This document shows positions 45,903 to 56,290 of a DNA stretch of 64,000 bases, one piece after another. A model generated the notes under the pieces. The model was not told the origin of the DNA, ran no database searches, and was given only the letters and a program-made list of their open reading frames with translations. Source of the DNA: Comamonadaceae bacterium. Lineage in GTDB: Bacteria > Pseudomonadota > Gammaproteobacteria > Burkholderiales > Burkholderiaceae_C. Location: positions 1-64,000 of the forward strand of contig CANGNS010000006.1 in NCBI GenBank assembly GCA_947455465.1, read 5' to 3'. A program made the position numbers and the translations under genes. The number at the start of each line of letters is the position of its first letter. Position 1 is the first letter of the stretch.

Positions 45903-48144
45903 ATGCCCGATCGCGCCGCAGCAGGCGGTAGGGCGGCAGGCCTTGGAGCATGCGCCGTCCGTAGTTTTGCTCGGTCAGGCGCTTGTCGTAGCACACGACA
46001 TGGGCCTGGTCGTCCTCGGTGCGTATGGCCCTTCCCGTCCATTGCAGCAGTTTGACGGCGGTGGCCGGGATCACCAGTTCGGCAAAAGGATCGCGTCCGA
46101 CGCTGCGCAGCCATTCGGCGCGGGCCTCGTCGACCGGGTCGGATGGGGGTGAAAACGGCAGTTTGGTGATGAATACCGTCTCGCACAAAAGCCCGGGCAG
46201 GTCCAGGCCCTCGCCAAAGGACTGCAGTCCAAACACGATGGATGCAAAACCCGCCTCCACCCTGGCCGTGTGCGTGGCGAGCAGGCGCGCCCGGGAGGTG
46301 CTGCCCTGCACCAGCACGCTGTCCAGCAGTGCAGCTGGCAGCGCGTCGGTGGCGGCGCGCATTTGCGCCCGCGAGGTAAACAAAACCAGCGCACCATGCG
46401 CGACTTGGTTCAGGTCGTGCATCAGGCATTGCACCACCTCGGCGGTGTAGGCGGCCACGTTTTTGGCGTCCGCCTGCGTGTGCACCACCGTGAGCGTGCC
46501 CTGGCGTGCATAGTCAAAGGGGCTGGAGACCTCCAGGGCGCGGACATGCGCTTTTCCCGAAAGCCCTACTTCCTGCAGAAAATAATCAAAGCTGCCGCAA
46601 CTGGTCAGCGAGGCCGAAGTCAGCACCGCGGCGCGCGCCTGGCTCCAGACAAACTGGCGCAGCAAATCGCCCGGCACCATGGGACAGGCATGGGCGCTGA
46701 GCAGTAAAAATCCGTTTTCGCTCTTGCACTGCAGCCACTTTGCCAGGGGCTGCTCGCCATGCTCGAGCAGCAAACTGGCCGTGCCCACCAGGCTGGCCAG
46801 GCGCGGCGCCAGCGGCCCTAGCTTGGCGTACTGCTGGGCGCATTGCAGGGCCTGCATCGGGTCTTCTTTGGCAATTTGTTTGATATGGCCGCCCAGCGCC
46901 TCCAGCGACTTGGACAGCGCGCCAGCCTGAGCCAGCACCTGCGCCAACGGCTCGGTCATGTCGGCCGGTAACTGGCCGTGGGCAAATCGCAGCGTGCCGT
47001 CTTGCCCGCCGGTATGGGCATGGACGGCGTCCAAAGCCATACGCGCCAGTTGGTTGAGTGTGGTTTTGAGCTGGCTGCTCAGCGTGTTGACGTCGGCATC
47101 GAGGTCGATTTGTAGCGCACTGGCCAACTCGCCCAGCACCTTGGGCAGACGGTCTAGCCAGCGCAGCTGGGCCAGCTCCATGGTGCTGCTGAACTGGTCC
47201 AGGGCCACGGCGGGTAGGTGGTGCGCCTCGTCGAAGACCAGCAGGCAGTTGCTCAGCTCGGGCAGGGTTTTCATGCCCAGCGAGGCCAGCACCAGGTCGT
47301 GGTTGGCCACGATGACGTTGGCCTCGGCCAAGCGGGTGCGCGCCTGGTAGTAGCTGCAATCGCGGTAGCGCGGGCAATGCCGGGCGGTGCAGCTGTGGCG
47401 CTCGGCGGCGACACCCGCCCAGTCTTGCGGGTCTGGTGCCTCGACCAAGCTGTCGCGGTCGCCATCCCAGCGGCCGCTGGCCAGGGCTTGCGCCATGTGT
47501 TCGTAGAGGCGAAAACGGCGCTCCTCCAAGGCTTCTTGCGAAGCACTGGCCAGCGCAACGGCTGGGAAGTCATCCTCAAAAAAGTCCTCCTCTGCGCTAC
47601 CTGCGCCGGCCACGCGCTCGAGTTTGAGCTTGCAGACATAGCGCCCACGCCCTTTGGCCAGCGCATAGGCAAAGGGCTGCTCCATGGTCTGGGCCAGGGC
47701 GGGCAGGTCTTTTTGCATGAGCTGCTCTTGCAGCGCGACGGTGGCCGTCGAAATCAGCACCCGTGTCTTGCGCTGTAAGGCCATGGCGATGGCCACGCTG
47801 GCATATGCGGCCGATTTGCCCACGCCGGTGCCCGCTTGCACCACGCAAATCGATTTTTCGGGTTGCGCGCAATCGCCCAAGTCGCCTTCGCTCAGGGTAT
47901 CGGCCACGCACTGGGCCATGGCTTCTTGGCCGGGGCGCTGGCGAAAACCGGCGCTGGCCTGCACCACATGGCGAAAGGCGGCCAGCGCATGCGCGGCCAT
48001 GGCGCTGCGCCCGCTGGGGCTGGCCGGCTCGTCGGGGGACTCGGATTGCAAGGGTGGTGATCTCGGGAGGGCGGGGAGAGGCAAATATACCTGCTGCAGC
48101 GACGATAATCCGCCGCTTGGCGCTCGTTCTTGTAAGGGCGCCAT
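45901..48144 (-). CDS. DinG-type ATP-dependent DNA helicase
   Basis: 747 residues if started at ATG 48144. The first 48 residues are Pro/Ser-rich, and MAAHALAAF (48000) may be the real start. XPD-like superfamily 2 helicase: Walker A VVQAGTGVGKSAAYA, iron-sulfur cysteines in YVCKLKLE and HSCTARHCPRYRDCSYYQ, DEAH box VFDEAHHLP, and motif VI TGRAIRTEDD. Helicases of this type act on damage- and replication-associated structures. Confidence 0.93.
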   Translation of the reverse strand: MAPLQERAPSGGLSSLQQVYLPLPALPRSPPLQSESPDEPASPSGRSAMAAHALAAFRHVVQASAGFRQRPGQEAMAQCVADTLSEGDLGDCAQPEKSICVVQAGTGVGKSAAYASVAIAMALQRKTRVLISTATVALQEQLMQKDLPALAQTMEQPFAYALAKGRGRYVCKLKLERVAGAGSAEEDFFEDDFPAVALASASQEALEERRFRLYEHMAQALASGRWDGDRDSLVEAPDPQDWAGVAAERHSCTARHCPRYRDCSYYQARTRLAEANVIVANHDLVLASLGMKTLPELSNCLLVFDEAHHLPAVALDQFSSTMELAQLRWLDRLPKVLGELASALQIDLDADVNTLSSQLKTTLNQLARMALDAVHAHTGGQDGTLRFAHGQLPADMTEPLAQVLAQAGALSKSLEALGGHIKQIAKEDPMQALQCAQQYAKLGPLAPRLASLVGTASLLLEHGEQPLAKWLQCKSENGFLLLSAHACPMVPGDLLRQFVWSQARAAVLTSASLTSCGSFDYFLQEVGLSGKAHVRALEVSSPFDYARQGTLTVVHTQADAKNVAAYTAEVVQCLMHDLNQVAHGALVLFTSRAQMRAATDALPAALLDSVLVQGSTSRARLLATHTARVEAGFASIVFGLQSFGEGLDLPGLLCETVFITKLPFSPPSDPVDEARAEWLRSVGRDPFAELVIPATAVKLLQWTGRAIRTEDDQAHVVCYDKRLTEQNYGRRMLQGLPPYRLLRRDRA

Positions 48145-48213
48145 GTTTCGCGCTACCCCCGGGTATCTGTATTACGCCGTACGCGCTTTTTTCTACTATC
48201 CGGAGTTCTCTTT

Positions 48214-49374
48214 ATGACCACCGTGTTCACACCCGCGCGCGTTGCTGCGCGTCCTTTTGCACGCCCTATTGCGCGTCGCCAATTCCTGCGCACCGCCGCC
48301 GCCTCAGCCCTGTCGGCGGCCTATCTGGACAGTTTTGCGCAAAGCGCGGCGCCTTCTGAGCGGCAATTTGCCCCCCAGCCCGGCACATGGCGCACTTTTG
48401 AAGTCACCACCCGCGTAGAAATTGCCGCGCCCAAAGGCGCCAGCCAGGCCTGGGTGCCCGTGCCCAGCATCGACAGCGATTGGCAGCGGTCCATGGATTC
48501 GGTCTTTACCAGCAGTGGCACCGCCCGCATGGTGGCCGACGGCCAGCAGGGTGCACGCATGGTGCACGCGCAGTTTGACGCCAGCCAAAGCGCCCCTTTT
48601 GTCGAGGTGACCAGCCGCATCCAAACCCAAAACCGTTTGCAGGATTGGAAGTCGAAAAACGTGCCAGCCGAATCAGCCGCTGCGCTGGCCCCGTACACAC
48701 GTGCTACCGCACTCATCCCGGTGGACGGCATCGTGCTGAGCACCGCCACCCAGGCGATTGCCGGCGCCAAAACCGACGTGCAAAAAGCCCAAATGCTGTT
48801 TGACTGGATCGTTACCAACACCTACCGCGAACCCAAGGTGCGCGGTTGCGGCGAAGGCGACATTAAAGCCATGCTCGAGACCGGTAACCTGGGCGGCAAA
48901 TGTGCCGACCTCAACGCCTTGTTTGTCGGCCTGTGCCGCGCCGTGGGCCTGCCCGCGCGCGATGTCTATGGCTTGCGTGTGGCGCCCAGCGCCTTTGGCT
49001 ACAAAGAATTGGGTGGTATTTCGGCCAAACTCCAAGGCGCCCAGCACTGCCGCGCCGAGGTCTACTTGCAAGGCCATGGCTGGGTGGCCATGGACCCGGC
49101 CGACGTGGCCAAAGTGATGCGCCAGGAGACGGCCGATTGGATCAAAGACCCGCGCAACCCGGTGGTGGCCCCGGTTAACCGCGTGTTGTTTGGCGGCTGG
49201 GAAGGCAATTGGATGGCCTACAACACCGCGCACGACGTGGTGCTGCCCCAAGCCCAGGGCCCGCGTTTGGGCTTTTTTATGTACCCGCATGCCGAAACTG
49301 GCGGCCAGCGCCTGGACGCCTATGCGCCCGACGATTTGCGCTACCGCATCAGCGCCAAAGAAATCACGGCCTAA
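48214..49374 (+). CDS. Exported transglutaminase-like protease-fold protein
   Basis: 386 residues. Twin-arginine-type signal (RRQFLRTAAASALSAAYLDS, about 21-40). A beta-rich N-terminal domain is followed by a transglutaminase core with the catalytic Cys in GGKCADLNALF, His in AQHCRAEVYL and Asp in WVAMDPAD. Periplasmic. These domains cleave or cross-link peptides; the substrate is unknown. Divergent from the helicase gene, with a 69-bp gap. Confidence 0.88.
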   Translation: MTTVFTPARVAARPFARPIARRQFLRTAAASALSAAYLDSFAQSAAPSERQFAPQPGTWRTFEVTTRVEIAAPKGASQAWVPVPSIDSDWQRSMDSVFTSSGTARMVADGQQGARMVHAQFDASQSAPFVEVTSRIQTQNRLQDWKSKNVPAESAAALAPYTRATALIPVDGIVLSTATQAIAGAKTDVQKAQMLFDWIVTNTYREPKVRGCGEGDIKAMLETGNLGGKCADLNALFVGLCRAVGLPARDVYGLRVAPSAFGYKELGGISAKLQGAQHCRAEVYLQGHGWVAMDPADVAKVMRQETADWIKDPRNPVVAPVNRVLFGGWEGNWMAYNTAHDVVLPQAQGPRLGFFMYPHAETGGQRLDAYAPDDLRYRISAKEITA

Positions 49375-50278
49375 GACTGGCCAGCGGCAGGAGCTGGCGG
49401 CTGCTCTCAAACACCCGCGCCTGGCCGCTCAGCGGGTCTTGAAAAGCCAGGCGGCGGGCCAGCAACTGCAGCGGTTTGGCATAGTCGCTAGCGCCTTCGG
49501 GCGTGAGTACGGGGTACATGCCGTCATGCACGATAGGACAGCCCAGCGCCTGCATGTGCACGCGCAGCTGGTGGCGCTGGCCTGTCAGCGGTTCGAGCTG
49601 GTAGCGGGCCAGCGTGCCCTGTAGGTGCAGCGGTGTGATGGTGGTGACCGCGTTGGCCGGCCCGTCCACCTCGGCCTGTTGCATGAAATGCGCGCCCGGC
49701 CCGATGCGGCTTTCGCGGCGCAGGGGCCAGGCCAGGTCGTCGCGGTAGGGGGCGATGGCCTCGTAGGTCTTGTGCACCAAGTGATTTCTAAACAAAGCGT
49801 AATAGGCGTTGCGCGTGGGTTTGCGCAGCGAAAACAGGACCAGGCCGGCGGTATCGCGGTCCAGTCGGTGCAGCGGCACCAGGTCGGGCAAATCCAGCGA
49901 TGTCTTTAGGCGCAATAACAAGGTTTCCTGCAAATACCCGCCCGAAGGAATCACCGGCAAAAAATGCGGCTTGTCCACCACTAGCAAATCTGCGTCGCGG
50001 TACAGCACCTCGTGGGTAAAGGGTATCGCCGTTTCCTGCTGCACAGTCCGGAAATAAAACAGCCAGCCGCCCTTGTCCGCCGGGCTGTCGGCAGTGGCTG
50101 CGTCGCCGTTGTCCAGCAGCACCTCGCCCTGCGCCAGGCGGCGCAACCACTCTGCGGCGCCCACAAAAGGGAATTGGTGGAGCACAAATTCGGCCACCGT
50201 GGCAAAGTGGCCGGCGGGCATGAACACCCGGCTGGCGTCCACGCCCTTGCGTGGGGCAGGCCTTATCGGCGCTGGCAC
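49364..50278 (-). CDS. RluA-family pseudouridine synthase
   Basis: 304 residues with the GTG at 50278, which overlaps the trmB stop by 16 bp and gives the expected N-terminus ([18 protein letters not shown]). An ATG at 50221 is the conservative alternative. Catalytic Asp is in [17 protein letters not shown] (about 147), with [12 protein letters not shown] later. It makes pseudouridine in rRNA or tRNA; the position modified cannot be told from sequence alone. Confidence 0.88.
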   Translation of the reverse strand: MPAPIRPAPRKGVDASRVFMPAGHFATVAEFVLHQFPFVGAAEWLRRLAQGEVLLDNGDAATADSPADKGGWLFYFRTVQQETAIPFTHEVLYRDADLLVVDKPHFLPVIPSGGYLQETLLLRLKTSLDLPDLVPLHRLDRDTAGLVLFSLRKPTRNAYYALFRNHLVHKTYEAIAPYRDDLAWPLRRESRIGPGAHFMQQAEVDGPANAVTTITPLHLQGTLARYQLEPLTGQRHQLRVHMQALGCPIVHDGMYPVLTPEGASDYAKPLQLLARRLAFQDPLSGQARVFESSRQLLPLASLRP

Positions 50279-51012
50279 ACCACGTCCCAGACGCCGTGAC
50301 CCAGGCGGATGCCCCGGTTCTCGAACTTGGTCAGCGGCCGGTACATGGGTTTGGGTGCGTAGCCAACAAGTTGGGGGTAGGCCTGGCGCGCGGGGTTGTG
50401 CAGCAGGGGCTCGTCCTCGAGCACCTGCAAAATTTGCTCGGCATAGGGCTGCCAGTCGGTCGCGCAGTGCAGATAGCCGCCGGGTTTTAAACGCTGCGCC
50501 AGTTTGGCGACAAAAGGCGCCTGGATCAGGCGGCGCTTGTTGTGCTTGGTTTTGTGCCAAGGGTCCGGGAAAAAGATGTGAATGCCGTCCAGGCAGGCTG
50601 GCGCCAACATATGGTCAATCACCTCGACGGCGTCGTGCGGACAGATGCGGATGTTGGTCAGGCCGTTTTCGCCAATGCGTTTGAGCAAGGCGCCCACACC
50701 GGCCTCGTGCACCTCGCAGCATAAAAAATCGGTCTCGGGCAAGGTGGCGGCAATTTTGGCGGTGGCCTCGCCCATGCCAAAGCCGATCTCCAGCACCACA
50801 GGCCGGATTTGCGGATTCTGGCCAAAGACCTCAGGCCAGGCCAGCAGCGCCTCGCGGTAGGGCAGCAAATACTGCGGCCCCAAAACCTCTACCGCTTTGG
50901 CCTGCCCGGCCGTGACGCGCCCGGCGCGTTTGACAAAGCTTTTGACCGTGCGCATGAATACCGGCGCGGGCGAAGATTCGGTATCGATAGGGGACTCGGT
51001 GGGTGTGGACAT
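50263..51012 (-). CDS. trmB: tRNA (guanine-N7-)-methyltransferase
   Basis: 249 residues from ATG 51012 ([12 protein letters not shown]). SAM motif [15 protein letters not shown] (about 72-86) and TrmB motif [16 protein letters not shown] (about 147-162). Makes m7G46 in tRNA. It lies between gluQ and the pseudouridine synthase, all on the minus strand: a tRNA-modification group. Confidence 0.95.
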   Translation of the reverse strand: MSTPTESPIDTESSPAPVFMRTVKSFVKRAGRVTAGQAKAVEVLGPQYLLPYREALLAWPEVFGQNPQIRPVVLEIGFGMGEATAKIAATLPETDFLCCEVHEAGVGALLKRIGENGLTNIRICPHDAVEVIDHMLAPACLDGIHIFFPDPWHKTKHNKRRLIQAPFVAKLAQRLKPGGYLHCATDWQPYAEQILQVLEDEPLLHNPARQAYPQLVGYAPKPMYRPLTKFENRGIRLGHGVWDVVCQRR

Positions 51013-51099
51013 GGCCGGGGATTGGAGTAGGTGCTGTGCTGTGCTGGGCTGCCGGCGGCAGGCCTTGCACAAAAGGTCTTGGGCTGGGGAGAGCGTATT

Positions 51100-52047
51100 T
51101 TAGGTCGGGCCCGCGCCTGCACCGGCGCTGCGCCTGGCCGCTGCGCCCCACAGGCTTTGGGCCCCGTGTACTGCGGTGAGCGCGGTCCAATGCGCCAGCG
51201 CTTGCGACAGCGCGCCGCTTTGGGGCGGCAGCCCCAGCACAGCGGCGGCCTGGTTGAGGGCGCGGAGCGGATCCGCCACATCGACGGCTTGGGCGCCGTT
51301 TTGTTTGGACAGTTTGTGCCCGTCGGGCGCGCAGACCAGCGGCGTGTGCAGGTACTGCGGCGTGGGCAGTTGCAAGCAGCGCTGCAGGTAGATTTGGCGT
51401 GCGGTGTTGTCCATCAAGTCGGCCCCGCGCACCACATGGGTGATGCCCTGGTCGGCATCGTCCACCACCACCGCCAGTTGGTAAGCAAAGCAGCCGTCGG
51501 CGCGCAGCAGCACAAAGTCGCCCACTTGCGCCTCTACGTCCTGCACTTGGGGTCCGCAGGCGCGGTCGTGCCAGGCGATGGGCTCCGCTGGCTGGTCGGT
51601 GCGCAAACGCCATGCGCGGCCGGCCTTGCCTTGCAAACCGGCGCGGCAGGTGCCCGAATAGCGCAGTTCGGCGTGCCGTGGCCGCGTGGCCAGCGCTGGG
51701 CTTGCGCCTTCAATGTCTTTGCGCGAGCAGGCGCAGGGGTAGGCCAGGCCGCGCGCCTTGAGCTGCTCCAGTGCAGCTTGGTACAGGGCGCTGCGCTGGC
51801 TTTGCCAGGCGGGCGGCGCGTCCGGGTGCAGACCACAGGCGGCCAATTGGGCCAGGATGTACTGGTCCGCGCCAGCCACGGTGCGGGGGTGGTCCACGTC
51901 CTCGATGCGCACCAGCCACTGGCCGCCGTGCGCCCGTGCATCGAGCCAGCTGGCCAGGGCCGCCACCAAAGAGCCTGCGTGCAGCGGGCCGGTGGGCGAG
52001 GGGGCAAAACGCCCCCGGTAGGGTGCAAAGACCTTAGGCGACTGCAA
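51100..52047 (-). CDS. gluQ: Glutamyl-Q tRNA(Asp) synthetase
   Basis: 315 residues with the TTG start at 52047, overlapping the end of the upstream oxidoreductase by 14 bp. A HIGH-like [17 protein letters not shown], zinc cysteines [10 protein letters not shown] and YSGTCR, and KLSKQNG in place of KMSKS are seen. The anticodon-binding domain of GltX is missing, as expected for this family. It attaches glutamate to queuosine at position 34 of tRNA-Asp; the tRNA-Asp gene with a GTC anticodon lies at 39258. Confidence 0.93.
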   Translation of the reverse strand: MQSPKVFAPYRGRFAPSPTGPLHAGSLVAALASWLDARAHGGQWLVRIEDVDHPRTVAGADQYILAQLAACGLHPDAPPAWQSQRSALYQAALEQLKARGLAYPCACSRKDIEGASPALATRPRHAELRYSGTCRAGLQGKAGRAWRLRTDQPAEPIAWHDRACGPQVQDVEAQVGDFVLLRADGCFAYQLAVVVDDADQGITHVVRGADLMDNTARQIYLQRCLQLPTPQYLHTPLVCAPDGHKLSKQNGAQAVDVADPLRALNQAAAVLGLPPQSGALSQALAHWTALTAVHGAQSLWGAAARRSAGAGAGPT

Positions 52048-53083
52048 GTGCCAGTTCCAGGCCCGAAACGAATGCGTTTTCCACCCGGTGGCCCAGGCAC
52101 CAGTCGCCGCACAGGCCGATGCCGCTGCGCGCTTCCCACAGGTGGCTACGCCCCAGCGGCGCGGTGGTTTTGGCGTACAGCCAGCGGTGCGCTTGCACAT
52201 GGGCCGGCTGGGCCCGGATGCCGGTGACCTCGGAGAAGGCTTTAAGCAGCTTGCCCTCGACCCGGCTGGCGTCATCGTTGAGGTGCTCTTGCGACCACTC
52301 GGCGCTGGCCTGCACCGTCCAGCGCTCGACGATGCCGCGCCCCGGTTTGCTGGACTCGCGCGTCAGCCAGGCGATGCGGTGGTGCGTGCTGCGGGCGGCG
52401 TTCCACTGCGGGCCCAGCGTGGTCAGGCCCGGTTGCACGGCCTGCGGAAAGGCCAGCATCAGCGTCCAACAAGGCGCAACGCGCACGGGCTCTAGGGCTT
52501 TGAGCAGGGCCGCGCGACCGGCAGCCGCTGCCGGCAAGGTGCGCAAGAGCGCCGCAGCCTGCGGGTGCGGGACGGCGAGCAAGACCGCGTCAAAGCCAGC
52601 ATGAACGCCCGCGCTGTCCTGGGGGCCCTGGGTGCGCAACTGCCAGCGGCCTTTGTGCAGGCTGTCGGCCTCGATCTGGGTGACGCAGGTTTCGAGGTGG
52701 ACCGACGCCCCCAACGGCTCAGCCCAGTGCGCGGCGAGGGAGCGCATGCCTGGGGCGGGTACCAGGTGCGGCTCACGCGCCGGCAAGCCCGCCGCTGCGA
52801 CGCGGCCCAGGTGGTCTAGCACCTGCACCATGGTCACGCTCCAAGGGCGGCATACGCCAGGGGCGGTTTGCAGGGCCAGCGCAAAGCGCGGATCGCGCAC
52901 GGTGAAGTACTGGGCGCCGTGGTCAAAGGTACCAAACGGGCTGTTGCGGGTGGACATGCGCCCGCCCACGGCATGGCTTTTCTCGAACAGGCTGACGCGG
53001 TGGCCGGCCTGCACCAGCGTGCGGGCGCAGGCGATTGCGGCCATTCCGGCGCCCACGATGGCAATGTTTTTGGGCTGAGGCAT
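52034..53083 (-). CDS. FAD-dependent amine-oxidase-like (renalase-type) oxidoreductase
   Basis: 349 residues. Dinucleotide motif [17 protein letters not shown] at 7-23, then GGRMSTRN (about 40) and [13 protein letters not shown] (about 53-65). The C-terminal stretch [16 protein letters not shown] contacts FAD. Renalase/amine-oxidase-like proteins of this group are common in proteobacteria and of unknown substrate. The gene ends where gluQ begins. Confidence 0.88.
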   Translation of the reverse strand: MPQPKNIAIVGAGMAAIACARTLVQAGHRVSLFEKSHAVGGRMSTRNSPFGTFDHGAQYFTVRDPRFALALQTAPGVCRPWSVTMVQVLDHLGRVAAAGLPAREPHLVPAPGMRSLAAHWAEPLGASVHLETCVTQIEADSLHKGRWQLRTQGPQDSAGVHAGFDAVLLAVPHPQAAALLRTLPAAAAGRAALLKALEPVRVAPCWTLMLAFPQAVQPGLTTLGPQWNAARSTHHRIAWLTRESSKPGRGIVERWTVQASAEWSQEHLNDDASRVEGKLLKAFSEVTGIRAQPAHVQAHRWLYAKTTAPLGRSHLWEARSGIGLCGDWCLGHRVENAFVSGLELALAVA

Positions 53084-53205
53084 GCGCGTATCTCCTTAGG
53101 GTTGTCCGGGCCTGTGCACCGGCCCTGCGGCCTACTGTACACCCGCGCGCCGCCGCTCAGCCCCGCAGGCCACGGGGCGACGCCCGATCCACTACCATTG
53201 CGCCC

Positions 53206-53907
53206 ATGATCACCTTACGCAAATCGGCCGAGCGCGGCTATGCTGACCACGGTTGGCTCAAATCCTTTCACAGTTTTTCCTTCGCCGGCTACTACGACCC
53301 GCAGTTCATGGGCTGGGGCAATCTGCGCGTGGTCAATGAAGACCGCATCGCCCCGGGCACGGGCTTTGGCACGCACGGCCACCGGGACATGGAGATCATC
53401 AGCTACGTGCTGCAGGGCAACCTGGCGCACAAAGACAGCATGGGCAATGTCAAAGGCATTCCGCCAGGCGACGTGCAGCGCATGAGCGCAGGCAGCGGCG
53501 TGCAGCACAGCGAGTTCAACCACGCGCCAGACGCCACCACCCATTTCCTGCAAATCTGGATCGAGCCCAATGTCCGGGGCATTGCGCCAAGTTACGAGCA
53601 AAAAACATTTTCCGCAGAGGAAAAAAACGGCGCACTGCGACTGGTGGCTGCGCCCGACTCGGCGCAGGGCGCGGTGCACATCAGCGCGGATGCGCGCATG
53701 TACGCTGGCTGCTTTGATGCCGGCCAAAGTGCTGCCCTTGACCTGGACCCAGCGCGCAAAGCCTATGTGCAGGTGCTGCGCGGTACGCTGCGCGTCAACG
53801 GCCAGGCGCTAAGCGCCGGTGACGCTTTGCTTATAGAGGCCGAAAGCCGCTTGCTGCTGGACCAGGGCCAGGCCAGCGAGGTGCTGGTGTTTGATTTGTG
53901 CGCGTAG
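53206..53907 (+). CDS. Pirin family protein (YhhW-like)
   Basis: 233 residues from ATG 53206 (MITLRKSAERGYADHGWLKS). Two cupin domains; the metal-site motif GTHGHRDMEIISYVL with QHSEFNH is intact. Such bicupins include quercetinases. The upstream in-frame extension to 53035 is antisense to the oxidoreductase and was excluded. Confidence 0.93.
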   Translation: MITLRKSAERGYADHGWLKSFHSFSFAGYYDPQFMGWGNLRVVNEDRIAPGTGFGTHGHRDMEIISYVLQGNLAHKDSMGNVKGIPPGDVQRMSAGSGVQHSEFNHAPDATTHFLQIWIEPNVRGIAPSYEQKTFSAEEKNGALRLVAAPDSAQGAVHISADARMYAGCFDAGQSAALDLDPARKAYVQVLRGTLRVNGQALSAGDALLIEAESRLLLDQGQASEVLVFDLCA

Positions 53908-53934
53908 GCGCGCAGTTTTTTTGAGGCACTATTT

Positions 53935-54468
53935 ATGACTTCGACCGTCGTGATTTACCACTCCGGCTACGGCCACACCCAGCGCCTGGCCCAGCAGGTG
54001 GCCGATGGGGCCGATGCCCAGCTCATCGCCATCAGCGGCGATGGCGCCGTGAGCGAGGCCGAGTGGGGCGCATTGGACGCAGCCGACGCCATCATCATGG
54101 GATCGCCCACCTACATGGGTTCGGTGTCCTGGCAGTTCAAAAAATTTGCCGACGCCTCGTCCAAGCGCTGGTACAGCGGCGCCTGGAAAGACAAAGTGGC
54201 CGGCGGCTTTACCTGCTCGGGCTACCCCAGCGGCGACAAACTGGCCACTTTGCAAACCATGCTGACGCTGGCCATGCAGCACGGCATGCTTTGGGTCGGC
54301 CTGGGCATGATGGGCAACGACACCGTCAACCGGTTGGGTTCTAGCATCGGCCTGATGGCCCACGCCAGCAACACCACGCCCGCCGAAGCCATGCACGCGG
54401 GCGACTTGGAGACCGCCTTCGCCTATGGCGCGCGGGTGGCCCAGGTGGCTGCCAAGGTGCGCAGCTAA
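53935..54468 (+). CDS. Flavodoxin-fold FMN oxidoreductase
   Basis: 177 residues. Phosphate loop YHSGYGHTQRLA (about 8-19) and MGSPTYMGSVSWQFKKF (about 59-75), as in WrbA-like proteins and FMN reductases. Follows the pirin gene by 27 bp, so both may act in one redox or detoxification unit. Confidence 0.9.
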   Translation: MTSTVVIYHSGYGHTQRLAQQVADGADAQLIAISGDGAVSEAEWGALDAADAIIMGSPTYMGSVSWQFKKFADASSKRWYSGAWKDKVAGGFTCSGYPSGDKLATLQTMLTLAMQHGMLWVGLGMMGNDTVNRLGSSIGLMAHASNTTPAEAMHAGDLETAFAYGARVAQVAAKVRS

Positions 54469-54489
54469 CCCTGGCTGGCCCGCGCGCAG

Positions 54490-56286
54490 ATGCATCCACT
54501 CTCCCAACTCCTGCGCTACGCCAGCGCCTACCGCCGCGACTTTCAGCTCGCGACGCTGTATTCGGTAGTCAACAAATTTTTCGACATCCTGCCCGAGGTG
54601 CTCATTGGTGCGGCGGTGGATGTGGTGGTCAAAGGCGAAGAGAGCTTTTTGGCCCGGCACGTGCTGGTGGGCTTGGGCATCCGCGACACCTGGGAGCAAC
54701 TGCTGGCGCTGGCGCTCTTTAACGTATTGGTGTGGGGTGGTGAATCGGTGTTTGAGTATTTGCTGGAGGTGAAATGGCGCCAGCTTGCGCAAAACCTCCA
54801 GCACGCTATGCGCCTGGACACCTACCGCCATGTGCAGCGCCTGGATATGGCGTATTTTGAGACCCAGCGCACCGGCAATCTGATGGCCATCTTGAACGAC
54901 GACATTAACCAGATGGAGCGCTTTTTGAACGGCGGGGCCAACCAGATCATCCAGGTGCTTTGCTCCTCGGTCATGATTAGCGCGGTATTTTTTGCGTTGC
55001 AGCCGGGCATTGCGGTGATTGCGCTGTTGCCGGTGCCGCTGATTTTGTTTGGCGCATTTTGGTTTCAGCGCCGCTTGGCGCCGCGCTATGCGCAGGTGCG
55101 CGAGGCAGCGGGCGATGTAGGCGCGCGGCTCAATAACAACCTGTTGGGCCTGGCGACCATCAAGGCCTTTGCGACCGAGGGCTTTGAGGCCGAGCACATC
55201 GAAGAGGCCAGCAACCGTTACCGCGCCACGAATGCGGCGGCCATCCGGGTGAGCGCGGCCATCACGCCGGTGATTCGTATGGCCATCTTGGCCGGCTTTA
55301 CGACGACCTTGCTCTACGGCGGCTGGCTCACTTTGCATGGTGAGTTGGCGGTGGGTGCTTTCTCGGTGCTGGTGTTTTTGACCCAGCGCCTGCTTTGGCC
55401 CATGACGCGCCTGGCCGAGGTGGCCGATATGTACCAGCGCTCTATGTCGTCGATCGAGCGGGCCATGGGGCTCCTGGCCACGCCCATCCACATCGCCTAC
55501 GAGGGCCAGCACTTTGCCAAAGACCATGTGCAGGGCGAAATCCGCATGGAAAACATCGGGTTTTCCTATGCCAGCGCGGGCGAGGCGCCTACGCTCAGCG
55601 CCATCAACCTGACGATTGCCGCCGGCCAGACCACCGCTTTTGTGGGTTCGACCGGCTCGGGCAAGTCCACCCTGATCAAGCTGCTGCTGCGCTTTTACAC
55701 GCCCCAGCAGGGCCGGATTTTGCTGGACGGTCAGCCCATTGATGCGCTGAATTTACAGGACTTGCGCCGCGCCATTGGCTATGTGGCGCAAGACGGTTTT
55801 CTGAGCGACGCCAGCGTGGCGGACAACATTGCCTATGGCGAGCAAGACCCCTCGCGCATCAGCGACGCGGCCATTGCCGAGGCCGCGCGCGCCGCCGAGG
55901 CCACCGAGTTCATCGAAAAGCTGCCTTTGGGCTTTGCCACGCGCCTGGGCGAGCGAGGCCAAAAGCTCTCGGGCGGCCAGCGCCAACGTCTGGCTCTGGC
56001 ACGGGCCATCTTCAAAAACCCCAAGGTGCTTATCCTGGACGAGGCCACCAGTGCCGTGGACAACGAGACCGAGGCCGCCATCCAGCGCTCCTTGGCCGTG
56101 GTCAGCCAGGGGCGCACCACCATCGTGATCGCGCACCGGCTCTCAACGGTGCGCCAGGCGCATTGCATCCACCTGATGGAGGCCGGGCGTATCGTGGAGA
56201 GCGGCACCCATGACGAGCTGCTGGCCGCCCAAGGCGGCTACGCGGCGCTGTGGCGCTTGCAAACCGGGGAGCGGGCGCAGGCCTGA
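54490..56286 (+). CDS. ABC exporter, fused permease and ATPase
   Basis: 598 residues. The N-terminal six-helix domain (about 15-320) is followed by an ATPase with Walker A VGSTGSGKST (about 393), signature LSGGQRQRLALAR (about 494) and Walker B VLILDEATSAVDNETE (about 515). Type IV exporter of the MsbA/multidrug type; the substrate is unknown. The next gene begins 4 bp after its stop. Confidence 0.95.
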   Translation: MHPLSQLLRYASAYRRDFQLATLYSVVNKFFDILPEVLIGAAVDVVVKGEESFLARHVLVGLGIRDTWEQLLALALFNVLVWGGESVFEYLLEVKWRQLAQNLQHAMRLDTYRHVQRLDMAYFETQRTGNLMAILNDDINQMERFLNGGANQIIQVLCSSVMISAVFFALQPGIAVIALLPVPLILFGAFWFQRRLAPRYAQVREAAGDVGARLNNNLLGLATIKAFATEGFEAEHIEEASNRYRATNAAAIRVSAAITPVIRMAILAGFTTTLLYGGWLTLHGELAVGAFSVLVFLTQRLLWPMTRLAEVADMYQRSMSSIERAMGLLATPIHIAYEGQHFAKDHVQGEIRMENIGFSYASAGEAPTLSAINLTIAAGQTTAFVGSTGSGKSTLIKLLLRFYTPQQGRILLDGQPIDALNLQDLRRAIGYVAQDGFLSDASVADNIAYGEQDPSRISDAAIAEAARAAEATEFIEKLPLGFATRLGERGQKLSGGQRQRLALARAIFKNPKVLILDEATSAVDNETEAAIQRSLAVVSQGRTTIVIAHRLSTVRQAHCIHLMEAGRIVESGTHDELLAAQGGYAALWRLQTGERAQA

Positions 56287-56290
56287 GGCC

